Positions 22,842-34,045 of a DNA stretch of 64,000 bases are shown here, piece after piece. This DNA comes from Narthecium ossifragum (taxonomy: Eukaryota; Streptophyta; Magnoliopsida; Dioscoreales; Nartheciaceae), in assembly GCA_963920575.1 (NCBI GenBank), contig OY986971.1, positions 18,032,492-18,096,491 of the forward strand, given 5' to 3'. Made by a program: the position numbers and the translations under genes. Position 1 is the stretch's first letter. Each line of letters starts with the position of its first letter. The notes under the pieces are model-generated. The model saw only the letters and a program-made list of their open reading frames with translations, was not told where the DNA came from and did no database searches.

Positions 22842-23540
22842 TTAAGTCGTTTACTACCACCATCTTTATTGATAAAAGACAACAATACCCCCGATCACCC
22901 ACGATCCCCTCCTATATATGTATATAGGGTCCAAACCCATGAGCTCGCAGTCGTTGTCCGTCATCAATCCCGTCGTTGTCCGTCGTCGATCCCCGGCACC
23001 CCTGTCGCCACCTCCTTTCCCGACGCCATCCCCACCACCACCTACTTCTTTGGCTCCCCTCCTCTCCTCCTCGATCTCCCTCCCATCCCTGCCCCCCGTC
23101 GCCATCTCCGATGATCGACGACGCAATCCCAAGCTCGCCATCCTGGAGCTGTCCGTCCCGATCCCCATCCATCTTGATCCCGGAGCTCTCCGTCGTGATC
23201 CTGGAGCTCTTTGTCCCGATCCTGAGATCGCCGATCACCGACGCCAACGACCTCCCCTTCTCCGACGCCGACAACATCAAGACATGGTCCGGATCCCCAT
23301 CACCGACGCCGACCTCCCCTTCTCCATCGCAGCCGTCTCCGACCATCACCTCTGACGAAGCCACCGCCTCCAACCGACGAGCTACCTTGGATCCACCTAA
23401 ACCGCCGGTAAACGGCACGATCCAAGCCATTGGATTGACTCTCCACGCTCGATCGACCTCTCCTCTGATCTCCCCGACCGCCGATCATCCCTCCTCGGCG
23501 GCGATCAAGCTCCGACGAATCTAAGCTATCGGACAAAATA
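22842..23540. other. GC-rich proline/serine-type low-complexity DNA, unidentified
   Basis: Long open frames exist on both strands (for example plus 22,976-23,524 and minus 22,912-23,430), but they are Pro/Ser/Arg-rich products of repeated 'ccgatc' and 'gagctc' words with no recognisable domain. Similar wording recurs at 33,272-34,045, on the other side of the nested solo LTR. I make no gene call. Confidence 0.4.
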
Positions 23541-23699
23541 AAACAAAAAATGTTGGAGGGACTAAGTAACGGGGGGAGAGAAAACAAAGGGAAAAATGAA
23601 GAAAAATAGTATGATATATGACAGAAGTCAGAACAATTGGAAACAATAGCGAAAAAATAAGGAAATAATGGAAAATATTGTGAAAAATATGGAACATGC

Positions 23700-24740
23700 T
23701 TTTCATACAATATGGTAGTTACTTTTCATGAAATATGGAAGTTACTTTCCATGTTAGTTACTTTCCATTGTAGTTACTTTTCACAAAAAAATGTGTGGAA
23801 AATCAGCTATAATAAAGAAAATATGAGGAAAATCAAGAAAAATAGTGGGGGAATTTCCCTTTCCATTTTTTAAAATGAAAAATAGCTTTTGTTTCCACCA
23901 TACTTACTTTCTGCGGTAGTTACTTTTCAGAAAGAATATGTGAAAAAATCAGCTAAAATGAGAAAAATATGGAAAAATCAAGAAAATATAGTGGGGTCCC
24001 CTTCTCCACGGTAGTTACTTTTCACATTTATGATAGTTACTTTTCACATATGCTGGTGTTAGTTACTTTTCGCAATGCTGATAGTTACTTTTCACAATGC
24101 TTGTAGTTACTTTTAACATTTTTTTGTGGTAGTTACTTCCCAAAATTATGATTGTTACTTTTCACATTTATTTGGTGGTAGTTACTTTCCACAATTCTAG
24201 TACTTACTTTTCCCCACCATTTTGGTAGTTACTTTTTACAGTGATTGAAAATAGAAAATTTCCAATTTTTTCAATTTTTGTAGTTACTTTTCAATATTGA
24301 TAGTTATTTTTCAAAAAAATTCAATTTTTGTGGGAAAATTTCACTTTCCAAAATTTGTAGTTACTTTTCAAAAAAATTTCAATTTTTGTTGAATAGTATT
24401 TGGTGGAGAGTAACTTATAAGATGATAGTTACTTTTCAATATTTATAGTTACTTTTCAATATTAGGAAAATACGGTAGTTACTTTCCACAAATAATAGCT
24501 GAAAAATAGTAGGGGCCCCTTCTCAACGGTAGTTACTTTAAAAAATTAGGGCTGACTTACGTGGTAGTTACATTCCACAATTTTATTAGTTACTTCCCAC
24601 AACTTTATTAGTTACTTTTCACAATTTTAGTAGTTACTTTTCAATATTTTGGTAGTTACTTTTCACAATTTTGGTAGTTACTCCCACATTTCTTGTACTT
24701 ACTTTCCACCACATTTTTGGTAGTTACTTTCCACCGTAAT
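23700..24740. repeat. Array of about 35 TAGTTACTTTTCA words, irregular spacing
   Basis: The word GTAGTTACTTTTCAC and close variants (TTACTTTCCAC, TTACTTCCCAC) recur about 35 times over 1.04 kb, all in the same direction, with AT-rich spacers from under 10 to over 60 bp. The spacing is too irregular for a simple tandem repeat. Short repeated words in one orientation resemble subterminal repeat arrays of some class II transposons, but no element ends were identified. Confidence 0.75.
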
Positions 24741-24980
24741 TTTGATAATTTTCCTATTTTCTAACATTTTTCCTCGTTTTCTATTAATTTTCCCTGTTTC
24801 TCTACCTTTCTCCTATTTTCCCCTGCCTTTTCTCTGTCCTCTCACCTATTCCCACGATGGCCTCGTTTGATCTAGAGATCGCGGATGGTGATGGCGACAA
24901 CGGGATCGCGGCGGCGATGGGATCCCCTTCACCGATAGGATCCCCTTCACCAACGGGATCTTCAACCTCCCCACCCCCCG
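24741..24980 (+). other. Pyrimidine-rich leader and start of an unidentified open frame
   Basis: After 'tctacctttctcctatttt' comes an ATG (24,857) opening a short acidic, Gly-rich frame (MASFDLEIADGDGDNGIAAA), then a repeated 'ggatccccttcacc'. The frame is cut at 24980 by the insertion of a solo LTR. The continuation after 33,271 is low complexity. Possibly the 5' end of a gene or of a transposon-borne gene; not recognised. Confidence 0.3.
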
Positions 24981-25536
24981 TGTCGCGCCCCGACCCGCGT
25001 AGGCCCAACCGGGGTGGGCGACGCGAACCGGAACCTAACCTACTGCGCAAAGTTTGGCGAGGTTTTCCTCTAATCATAGTGGTCTCCCTAGCAATTCATA
25101 ATCATCCTGTATTATACAAACAATCACCAACCTCAAAAACTGAAACTGAATATATACAAATCCTCAACAGGGTAAAAGTTATACAAAATCTCTCCTGTAG
25201 GAGGCTAACTAAACAAAGGGTAGAACTGACGATCGCCGCACCTCAAGCACCGCCAGACGCCGCCATGTCACCAAACACCTGCCTGGTAGGGGCGACCGAA
25301 GAAGAGCTAGCGCCAGCACCTGCAAAACGCAACCCGGGTAGAAGTGAGCACTAAGCTCAACAGGGACACTACACTACGACACTCAGGAGGAAGGGGAACA
25401 CAACAGTGTCGCCCTTAAGCAAAGGCTGGGTGTACACATGGGTCCCAAAACCCCACCGCGTGTCCCTGAAGGGAGGCCTCAGTCATGGTTTTCTAGCCGA
25501 ACTGGTCACATACTGGGTCACCCTCAGCGATGTAGG

Positions 25537-26581
25537 TGAAGCTCTAAGAGGGGGGGCTTATCTTAGGCTTTAAACAATAAAATCAATTAAGGAAAACTGA
25601 GTAGGAGGAGTCTAATCAAGTAATATGCTTGCAATGATAACAGTAGATACTTAAGCATATAAATCGAAGGATAGAGGAGAGTTAGAGAGATTGCACCAGA
25701 ATATTTATAGTGGTTCGGGCAACCATGCCTACGTCCACTTCTCCCAAGGGCCTCCTTGGGGTTCCACTACTTGCAAGACCTCTTACAAGCTTCCACCAAG
25801 CTTACGGGTGCTTGGCAACCTATCCACCAAGCTTACGGGTGCTTGGTAACCTTACAATCTCTCCAATCTCACTATTGGATCTCTCTCCCAAAGTCTACTT
25901 CACACTTGAAGTAGTTTTACAAAGGTTTAGCTCACTAATAAGAGATAGAAACTTGCTAGAATATTATTACAATAATCCCTTAGCTCCCTCTAAGTCCTTG
26001 GCAAGTTTGCTGGACTTTCTCTTATATAGCTGAGCCTCCAACCCCTCCAAATAGCCTCCCAACGGCTATTTCTTTCACCTGCAACGGCTCTTTAATAGCT
26101 CTTTTCTGGGCTCACGGTCGACCGTCGCATCGTCCGTGACATCGTCCGTCGGCTTTCCTTGAGCCACGGTCGATCCACCAATCGACCGTCACACCTCACG
26201 GTCGACCGTCCCATCGACCGTGACATCGTCCGTCAGGCTCTGTCGCGAGAACCTCTTCCCAGGGTCGATACACCGATCGACCGTCGCTCCTTCGAGCCAA
26301 GTCACATAGGTCACGGTCGATCGGTCCATCGACCGTCACACCTCACGGTCGACCGTCCCATCGACCGTCGCCTATATTCCCATTGTCAGCTTCCGCGGTC
26401 GATCCTTCCATCAACCGCCATATCCCACGGTCGATCCATGCATCGTCCGTCGCATCGACCGTCAGTACAAAACTCAATAAATATGATTTAAATGCTTTTC
26501 AAATTAAGGGATAATAATATTAAATCATTGTTTTATCATCAAATATATATTGACATCATCAAAACAATATCTGGGCTAACA
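25537..26581 (-). repeat. 3' LTR of gag-only copia element
   Basis: 1,045 bp, from TGAAGCTC on plus to 'gggctaaca' at 26581. It contains a dense GGTCGACC palindrome array at about 26,108-26,465 and differs from the partner LTR mainly by a 12-15-bp indel within that array. Confidence 0.9.
26108..26465. repeat. GGTCGACC/TCGATC palindrome array in copia LTR
   Basis: About 20 'cggtcgaccgtc', 'catcgaccgt' and 'ggtcgatcc' words in 360 bp, core TCGA. The same array occurs in the other copies at about 28,905-29,270 and 30,620-31,015. Confidence 0.85.
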
Positions 26582-26596
26582 ATCTCCCTCTTTTTG
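26582..26596 (-). promoter_or_regulatory. Polypurine tract of gag-only copia element
   Basis: On minus, CAAAAAGAGGGAGAT directly abuts the start of the 3' LTR (TGTTAGCCC). It primes plus-strand DNA synthesis in this element class. The same tract is at 31,131-31,145 in the second copy. Confidence 0.8.
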
Positions 26597-27211
26597 TTGA
26601 TGGCAACCCTTTAAATTGTGATGATAAAACCTTGAAAGCTCCCTCTTAATTTGTGCATCCATTTACCTCATAAAATATGTTCTAAAGTTAATTTCACTGA
26701 GGCATGCAAGTCATATGTCACTAAAAGGATATATCATGCTTGATTATAGGTCAAAAGATGTGAAAGTACAAAATATGACATATGTACCTCTTTGTATAGA
26801 ACCATGATATTTGAACATTGATTAAATCATCAGTAAATCCTTAAAAGATTTCAGATATTCGAATATAAGGTTTTAAGAGCTTTCAAAAACTGATATCACA
26901 ATATCACAATATTTCTCCCTCTTTGACATTATCAAAAAGATTTGGTAGAGGGGGAGAGAAGAATCAAACAAAGGCTTTTCTTAATAGAAACAAATAGAAA
27001 GTTTTAAAATCATCTCAAAACAAATACCAAATGAAGATAATCAAAAACGGTCATTTGTAAAAAGTAATCAAATCTTCACATAAAGGACTTTCTTAAACCA
27101 TTTTTAAACATGAAATTTTTTTATTTTTTTTTTAAAATGGAATAAGAAGATGTAATGGAGGAGACATATCGAAAATTAAGACATACCTCCATTACCTTTT
27201 AAACCAAAATG
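26597..27211 (-). other. AT-rich non-coding 3' internal part of copia element
   Basis: The segment between the gag stop and the polypurine tract, about 615 bp. No pol homology or open frame is visible on either strand. A T-run lies near 27,118-27,133. The second copy at 31,146-31,792 has the same sequence with an extra near-duplicate 'cttaaaagatttca' block. Confidence 0.7.
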
Positions 27212-28264
27212 TTATCCTCCTTTAAATACCTTGTGCCTCCACTTGTCAATTTTGTTTTCTTTTATTTCGAAGGCAGTTAGACAAAGATTTGCAGTTTCTT
27301 TTTCTTCTTCCTCTTCGGAGGTAGAGGTCGAGTCACTTTCTTCCTGGGCCTTCTTCTTCTTCTTTGAAGATTTGAGCTTTGGACAATCCGGCATGTAATG
27401 TCCGGGCTTCCCACACTCATAACAAGTAACTTTATTTAAGTAAGAAGAGGGCTTTCCTTTTTCACCTTTGGAATTTTTCTTTCCTTGATTCTTGATGATT
27501 CGTTGGATTCTCCTTGTGATCTTTTGCATCTCCTCATCATCATCTTCATCGCTTGAGTCGGATGAATCCTTGTATGTTGACTTGAAAGCAATGGTTTTCT
27601 TTTTCTTCTTTTCTCCATCATTGCTCCTCTCCATGTTCATCTCATATGTCATGAGAGAACCCATTAGCTCATCAAGGGACAGCTTGGTTAAATCTTTAGC
27701 CTCTTCGATTGCTGTCACCTTGGGATCCCATGACTTAGGTAAACACCTAAGAACCTTTCTCACTTTCTCATCATTAGTATAGCTCTTACCAAGAGAATCA
27801 AGAACATTTATAATATTGGTAAAGCGAGTAAACATTTCATTTATATTTTCATCATCCTTCATAGAGAATAACTCATAGTCATTAACAAGCATGCTAATCT
27901 TAGACTCCTTTACTCGGCTAGTTCCTTCATGAGTTATCTCAAGCTTCTCCCATATTTCCTTAGCCGATTTACAAGCTGAAATTCTATTAAATTCATCAGG
28001 GCTAAGGGCACAAAATAAGAAATTTTTGGCTTTGGCATTGACTTGGAGATTTTTTAAATCAGTACGGGTGAGCTCACTTCTAGCCTTAGGCACTTCCTTT
28101 CCTTGATGAATTTTGGTAGGAATAGTTGGGCCATCCTCAATAGTCATCCATGCTTCATAATCCATGGATTTTACAAATATTTTCATTCTATTCTTCCAAT
28201 ATGTATAATTTGAACCATTGAAGTATGGTGGCCTATTTGTGGATTGTCCCTCTATGTTTTCCAT
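27212..28264 (-). CDS. Copia-type Gag polyprotein, intact
   Basis: A 350-residue frame from ATG at 28264. Residues about 1-60 form the short N-terminal gag motif (NGSNYTYWKNRMKIFVKS); 60-225 are the copia gag-polypeptide domain typical of UBN2 families, including AKEIWEKLEITHEGTSRVKE and MKDDENINEMFTRFTNIIN. A Lys/Ser/Asp-rich linker follows, then one CCHC zinc knuckle, CYECGKPGHYMPDCP (about 281-295), and a Lys- and Glu-rich tail. Gag forms the particle that packages element RNA. The frame stops at 27212 with no protease or pol following and no sign of a programmed frameshift. It lies between the primer-binding site and a long non-coding tail. Confidence 0.9.
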   Translation of the reverse strand: MENIEGQSTNRPPYFNGSNYTYWKNRMKIFVKSMDYEAWMTIEDGPTIPTKIHQGKEVPKARSELTRTDLKNLQVNAKAKNFLFCALSPDEFNRISACKSAKEIWEKLEITHEGTSRVKESKISMLVNDYELFSMKDDENINEMFTRFTNIINVLDSLGKSYTNDEKVRKVLRCLPKSWDPKVTAIEEAKDLTKLSLDELMGSLMTYEMNMERSNDGEKKKKKTIAFKSTYKDSSDSSDEDDDEEMQKITRRIQRIIKNQGKKNSKGEKGKPSSYLNKVTCYECGKPGHYMPDCPKLKSSKKKKKAQEESDSTSTSEEEEEKETANLCLTAFEIKENKIDKWRHKVFKGG

Positions 28265-28310
28265 ATTGATTTAGGATCCTCTATGGGTTGTTACACCACA
28301 AAAATAGAGA

Positions 28311-28326
28311 CCTAGCTCTGATACCA
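28311..28326 (-). promoter_or_regulatory. Primer-binding site, initiator Met-tRNA type
   Basis: On minus, TGGTATCAGAGCTAGG begins two bases after the 5' LTR end. It is the standard plant copia site complementary to the 3' end of initiator methionine tRNA. Confidence 0.85.
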
Positions 28327-28328
28327 AT

Positions 28329-29395
28329 TGAAGCTCTAAGAGGGGGGGCTTATCTTAGGCTTTAAACAATAAAATCAATTAAGGAAAACTGAGTAGGAGG
28401 AGTCTAATCAAGTAATATGCTTGCAATGATCAGAGTAGATACTTAAGCATATAAATAGAAGGATAGAGGAGAGTTAGAGAGATTGCACCAGAATATTTAT
28501 AGTGGTTCGGCCAACCATGCCTACGTCCACTTCTCCCAAGGGCCTCCTTGGGGTTCCACTACTTGCAAGACCTCTTACAAGCTTCCACCAAGCTTACAGG
28601 TGCTTGGCAACCTATCCACCAAGCTTACGGGTGCTTGGTAACCTTACAATCTCTCCAATCTCACTATTGGATCTCTCTCCCAAAGTCTACTTCACACTTG
28701 AAGTAGTTTTACAAAGGTTTAGCTCACTAATAAGAGATAGAAACTTGCTAGAATATTATTACAATAATCCCTTAGCTCCCTCTAAGTCCTTGGCAAGTTT
28801 GCTGGACTTTCTCTTATATAGCTGAGCCTCCAACCCCTCCAAATAGCCTCCCAACGGCTGTTTCTTTCACCTGCAACGGCTCTTTAACGGCTCTTTTCTG
28901 GGCTCACGGTCGACCGTCGCATCGTCCGTGACATCGTCCGTCGGCTTTCCTTGAGCCACGGTCGATCCACCAATCGACCGTCACACCTCACGGTCGACCG
29001 TCCCATCGACCGTGACATCGTCCGTCAGGCTCTGTCGCGAGAACCTCTTCCCAGGATCGATACACCGATCGACCATCGCTCCTTCGAGCCAAGTCACATA
29101 GGTCACGGTCGATCGGTCCATCGACCGTCACACCTCACGGTCGACCATCCCATCGACCGTGACATCGACCGTCGCCTATATTCCCATTGTCAGCTTCCGC
29201 GGTCGATCCTTCCATCAACCGCCATATCCCACGGTCAATCCATGCATCGTCCGTCGCATCGACCGTCAGTACAAAACTCAATAAATATGATTTAAATGCT
29301 TTCCAAATTAAGGGATAATAATATTAAATCATTATTTTATCATCAAATATATATTGACATCATCAAAACAATATCTGGGCTAACAGTAGGAAACC
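28329..29395 (-). repeat. 5' LTR of gag-only copia element
   Basis: 1,067 bp, collinear with 25537-26581 and nearly identical. It contains the palindrome array at about 28,905-29,270. Confidence 0.9.
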
Positions 29396-30039
29396 AGCAC
29401 TACTATCTCACTAGCAGGAAACCAACACTGCTAAGCGGGCGACCAACACCGCCGAGTAGGCACAGCCTCTACCCAAGAGACAGTGAACCGGACACCGGTT
29501 ACACCTCAACACTCGGCTCGAGGCCGACACGACCACTAAACATCAAACCACATGTATTCAGGTCATCTAACCCTATCATCGAAAACGACTGAATACTACA
29601 AATCGAGTTCTGGACCAAGCTACCCGCAACGGTCCTAGAGCTAGATCCGGACTACCCGAAAGCCCCGAATCGGCGATCAACCCAACGCCAACGTCCTACA
29701 CAGAATGCAACTAATGAACAAACCAATGCATGTTATGAGCATACGCAAGAATATACAGATAAGCATGCAACAGTATGTGATGATACATCAAACAAGGTCT
29801 GGGCACGGCACCCTGCCGGCCCGGGGTGGTGAGCATGTAAGTAAGGTCTAGGAGCTGCTACAGTGGTACCACCACCAACTGTCAGCAGTCCACCACAACA
29901 CCTGCATCGGGAAGCAGCCCCGCAAACAACAGCTTACATATATCACAGATAAAGCCCTCGGCGCACGCGCGGCATGCAAGGCTAAGGAAAGCTGTAGGGC
30001 TACCCGCCCGTTTATTCTAAACATCCCGGGAGTCATCAC

Positions 30040-32527
30040 TGAAGCTCTAAGAGGGGGGGGGCTTATCTTAGGCTTTAAACAATAAAATCAATTAAGGAAA
30101 ACTGAGTAGGAGGAGTCTAATCAAGTAATATGCTTGAAATGATAAGAGAAGATAATTAAGCATATAAATAGAAGGATAGATGAGAGTTAGAGAGATTGTA
30201 CCAGAATTTTTATAGTGGTTCGGCCAACCATGCCTACGTCCACTTCTCCCAAGGGCCTCCTTGGGGTTCCACTACTTGCAAGACCTCTTACAAGCTTCCA
30301 CCAAGCTTACGGGTGCTTGGCAACCTATCCACCAAGCTTACGGGTGCTTGGTAACCTTACAATCTCTCCAATCTCACTATTGGATCTCTCTCTCAAAGTC
30401 TACTTCACACTTGAAGTAGTTTTACAAAGGTTTAGCTCACTAATAAGAGATAGAAACTTGCTAGAATATTATTACAATAATCCCTTAGCTCCCTCTAAGT
30501 CCCTGGCAAGTTAGCTGGACTTTCTCTTATATAGCTGAGCCTCCAACCCCTCCAAATAGCCTCCCAACGGCTATTTCTTTCTCCTGCAACGGCTCTTTAA
30601 CGGCTAGTTTCTGGGCTCACGGTCGACCGTCGCATCGTCCGTGACATCGTCCGCCAGCCTTTCTTGAGCCACGGTCGATCCACCAATCGACCGTCGCACC
30701 GCACGGTCGATCCGCCTATCGACCGTCACTCCTCACGGTCGACCGTCCCATCGACCGTGACATCGTCCATCAGGCTCTGTTGCGAAAACCTCTTCCCAGG
30801 GTCGATGCACCGATCGACCGTCGCTCCTTCGAGCCAAGTCACATAGGCCACGGTCGATCGGTCCATCGACCGTCACACCTCACGGTCGACCGTCCCATCG
30901 ACCGTGACATCGACCGTCGCCTATATTCCCATTGTCAGCTTTCGCGGTCGATCCTTCCATCAACCGCCATATCCCACGGTCGATCCATGCATCGTCCGTC
31001 GCATCGACCGTCAGTACAAAACTCAATAAATATGATTTAAATGCTTTCCAAATTAAGGGATAATAATATTAAATAATTGTTTTATCATCAAATATATATT
31101 GACATCATCAAAACAATATCTGGGCTAACAATCTCCCTCTTTTTGATGATGGCAACCCTTTAAATTGTGATGATAAAACCTTGAAAGCTCCCTCTTAATT
31201 TGTGCATCCATTTACCTCATAAAATATGTTCTAAAGTTAATTTCACTGAGGCATGCAAGTCATATGTCACTAAAAGGATATATCAGGCTTGATTATAGGT
31301 CAAAAGATGTGAAAGTGCAAAATATGACATATGTACCTCTTTGTATAGAACCATGATATTTGAACATTGATTAAATCATCAGTAAATCCTTAAAAGATTT
31401 CAGATATTCGAATATAAGGTTTTAAGAGCCTTAAAAGATTTCAAATATTCGAATATAAGGTTTTAAGAGCTTTCAAAAACTAATATCACAATATTTCTCC
31501 CTCTTTGACATTATCAAAAAGATTTGGTAGAGGGGGAGAGAAGAATCAAACAAAGGCTTTTCTTAATAGAAACAAATAGAAAGTTTTAAAATCATCTCAA
31601 AACAATATACCAAATGAAGATTTACAATCAAAATGGTCATTTGTAAAAAAAATAATCAAATCTTCTCATAAAGGACTTTCTTAAACCATTTTTAAACATG
31701 AAATTTCAAAAAAAAATGGAATAAGAAGATGTAATGGAGGAGACATATATCGAAAATTAAGACATACCTCCATTACCTTTTAAACCAAAATGTTATCCTC
31801 CTTTAAATACCTTGTGCCTCCACTTGTCAATTTTGTTTTCTTTTATTTCGAAGGCAGTTAGACAAAGATTTACAATTTCTTTCTCTTCTTCTTCTTCGGA
31901 GGTAGAGGTCGAGTCACTTTCTTCCTTGGCCTTCTTCTTCTTCTTTGAAGATTTGAGCTTTGGACAATCCGGCATGTAATGTCCGGGCTTCCTACACTCA
32001 TAACAAGTAACTTTATTTAAGTAAGAAGAGGGCTTTCCTTTTTCACCTTTGAAATTTTTCTTTCCTTGATTCTTGATGATTCGTTGGATTCTCCTTGTGA
32101 TCTTTTGCATCTCCTCATCATCATCTTCATCGCTTGAGTCGGATGAATCCTTGTATGTTGACTTGAAAGCAATGGTTTTCTTTTTCTTCTTTTCTCCATC
32201 ATTGCTCCTCTCCATGTTCATCTCATATGTCATGAGAGAACCCATTAGCTCATCAAGGGACAGCTTGGTTAAATCTTTAGCCTCTTCGATTGCTGTCACC
32301 TTGGGATCCCATGACTTAGGTAAACACCTAAGAACCTTTCTCACTTTCTCATCATTAGTATAGCTCTTACCAAGAGAATCAAGAACATTTATAATATTGG
32401 TAAAGCGAGTAAACATTTCATTTATATTTTCATCATCCTTCATAGAGAATAACTCATAGTCATTAACAAGCATGCTAATCTTAGACTCCTTTACTCGGCT
32501 AGTTCCTTCATGAGTTATCTCAAGCTT
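30040..32527 (-). mobile_element. Second copy of gag-only copia element, 5'-truncated
   Basis: Same family and orientation as 25537-29395, inserted in the same host LTR. Present are the 3' LTR (30040-31130), polypurine tract, non-coding tail and the C-terminal two thirds of gag. The 5' LTR, primer-binding site and gag start are gone: the sequence passes from gag directly into family C LTR at the junction 'caagcttccagcgag' near 32,527. The left junction falls inside the host LTR stem-loop ('cccgggagtcatcac' just before 30040). Confidence 0.9.
31793..32527 (-). pseudogene. Copia Gag, N-terminally deleted
   Basis: Matches residues from about KLEITHEGTSR to the end of the intact Gag at 27212-28264, ending in the same KVFKGG. 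The first 110 or so residues are deleted; an open frame extends into LTR sequence to a chance ATG at 32569. The zinc knuckle has Arg for Gly after the second Cys (CYECRKPGHYMPDCP), keeping all four ligands. Unlikely to be expressed, since the 5' LTR promoter is missing. Confidence 0.85.
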
Positions 32528-33271
32528 CCAGCGAGAAATATCGTCGGAAAACTCCATCAAATCCCACAAAACCTTGGGATCTAGTAGTACGAATGATCAC
32601 GAGTTCAAAACCGGTGAAAATACTATAATCTAACAAGTATATATCAAGATCTAAGCACAAGATCACAAACAACCGGAAAAAAAACCTCCAAAAACCCGAA
32701 AGAAAAGTAGGTAGGATCCCTACCTATGCAATAACAGCTTTAATCCCAGCTGCTAAGCCTTGGATCGTCCAAAACCTCTTCGAAATCCAGAAAATCTCAG
32801 CTCAAAAACTCGGATTTCAAAAGAGATTTAAGGAAGAAGGTTACGTCCGTTTTATAGACAAACGAACCGACCTAAGCAGGATCGATCCGTCCAAGAGGAA
32901 CGATCAATCTTTCCAAGAGAACAATCGATCCTTCCAAGAGGAACGATCGATCCTTCCAAGAGGAACGATTGATCCTTCCAAGAGGAACGATCGATCCTTC
33001 TCAACGATCCGACTTCCTGGCATTGAACGATCGATCCTTCTAGCAAGGAAGGATTGATCCTTTTTTCTCAGGAAGCTAGACTTGGGCTAAAACTTAAGCC
33101 CAAGCCCGGATCTTTCGATCCCGGGTCCCACTAACCATTTTAGCCAAACATTACCACAAACATGGTCAGTGTGTGCCCACGCGGGTGTGAAACTAGCTGA
33201 CAAGGCGTAATTTACCAAATTGCCCTTGCGGCCCACAACGAGCCACAGGAGTAGAGGGACGGGTCCTCACA

Positions 33272-34045
33272 CCCTGACCCTTCATCGACGACGATGGATA
33301 TCCCGACCTCCCCACCCTGATCTCCCCATCCGTCCGTCACCGAGCTCTGCTTCGCCGATCTCGATCTCTCTGTCCGTCGTCAATCCCGAGCTCCTCGTCA
33401 CCGATCTCGATCTCCCCGTCGCCGATCCCGAGCTCCCCGTCCGTCGTCAATCCCAAGCTCCCCCCTGCCGATCCTGATCTCTCTGTCTATCACTGATCCT
33501 GAGCTCCTCGTCGCCGATCTCGATCTCCCAGTCACCGATCCCGATATCCCCGTTCGATCCCAAGCTCCCCGTCGCTGATCCAAATCTCCTTGTCTGATCC
33601 CGAGCTCCCTGTCTGATCCCAAGCTCCTCGTCGCAATGCCATCGGATCCGACTAGCAACGGCGGAGAGTGGACGTCGTGATCCCGTTCGGGGGTGTGGCG
33701 AGGAAGATGTGGGTTCACCGGAGGTTAATCGCTGACCTCCTTCCTATCTCCCAATCCACGGCTTCTCCTCTCGGAATCCTGGGTCGTGACCTTATTCCGA
33801 CATCTTCCGACGTCCCCAAGCCCTGCCGAGCATTGGCATCACCGGATCAACGCCGACCTCCATTTCCTCCAACAAGACTATCGCCGAACATCCTAAATTC
33901 GCTTCCTTCATTGGCTAACAGTCCGATCCAAACCGATGGATCAATTGCCTGGCCGCAGACGACCTTTCCTCCACCGACTCCGGCGACCTACCAGCCTTCC
34001 TCGTCGATGATCAACCTCCGACGAGTCCTTTCGGCCATTCGATGA
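33272..34045 (+). other. GC-rich low-complexity DNA resembling 22,900-23,520
   Basis: Built from repeated 'gatcccgagctccccgtc'-like words to about 33,640, followed by a more complex Pro/Ser-rich frame (33,668-34,045) ending near 'cctccgacgagtc', which resembles 'gctccgacgaatc' at the end of the 22,900-23,520 block. No domain recognised. Together with 22,842-24,980 this may be one unidentified element split by the solo LTR. Confidence 0.35.

Larger units (their letters stand above)
25537..29395 (-). mobile_element. Gag-only Ty1/copia element (TR-GAG type), complete
   Basis: A 3,859-bp element on minus with two LTRs, primer-binding site, one gag ORF and polypurine tract, flanked by the perfect TSD GTAGG (25532-25536 and 29396-29400). 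Its LTRs begin TGTTAGCCC and end GAGCTTCA. There is no protease, integrase or reverse transcriptase anywhere between the LTRs, so it must borrow them in trans. Gag-only LTR elements of this kind are known in plants as TR-GAG. LTRs are almost identical apart from small indels, suggesting a recent insertion. Confidence 0.92.
24981..33271 (-). mobile_element. Solo LTR, family C, reverse, split by two copia insertions
   Basis: Begins TGTCGCGCCCCGAC at 24981 and ends GGTCCTCACA at 33271. The flanks CCCCG (24976-24980) and CCCTG (33272-33276) match at four of five bases, a likely aged TSD. LTR sequence occupies 24981-25536, 29396-30039 and 32528-33271, each collinear with the uninterrupted family C solo LTR at 48268-50536. 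About 480 bp that should lie between 30,039 and 32,528 are missing, lost together with the 5' part of the second copia copy. Confidence 0.8.

Noticed and set aside
26108..26465. Regularly recurring GGTCGACCGT words, superficially like a CRISPR array
   Set aside because: Repeats are 8-12-bp palindromes with variable short spacing inside a plant copia LTR, and the same array occurs in each copy of that LTR.
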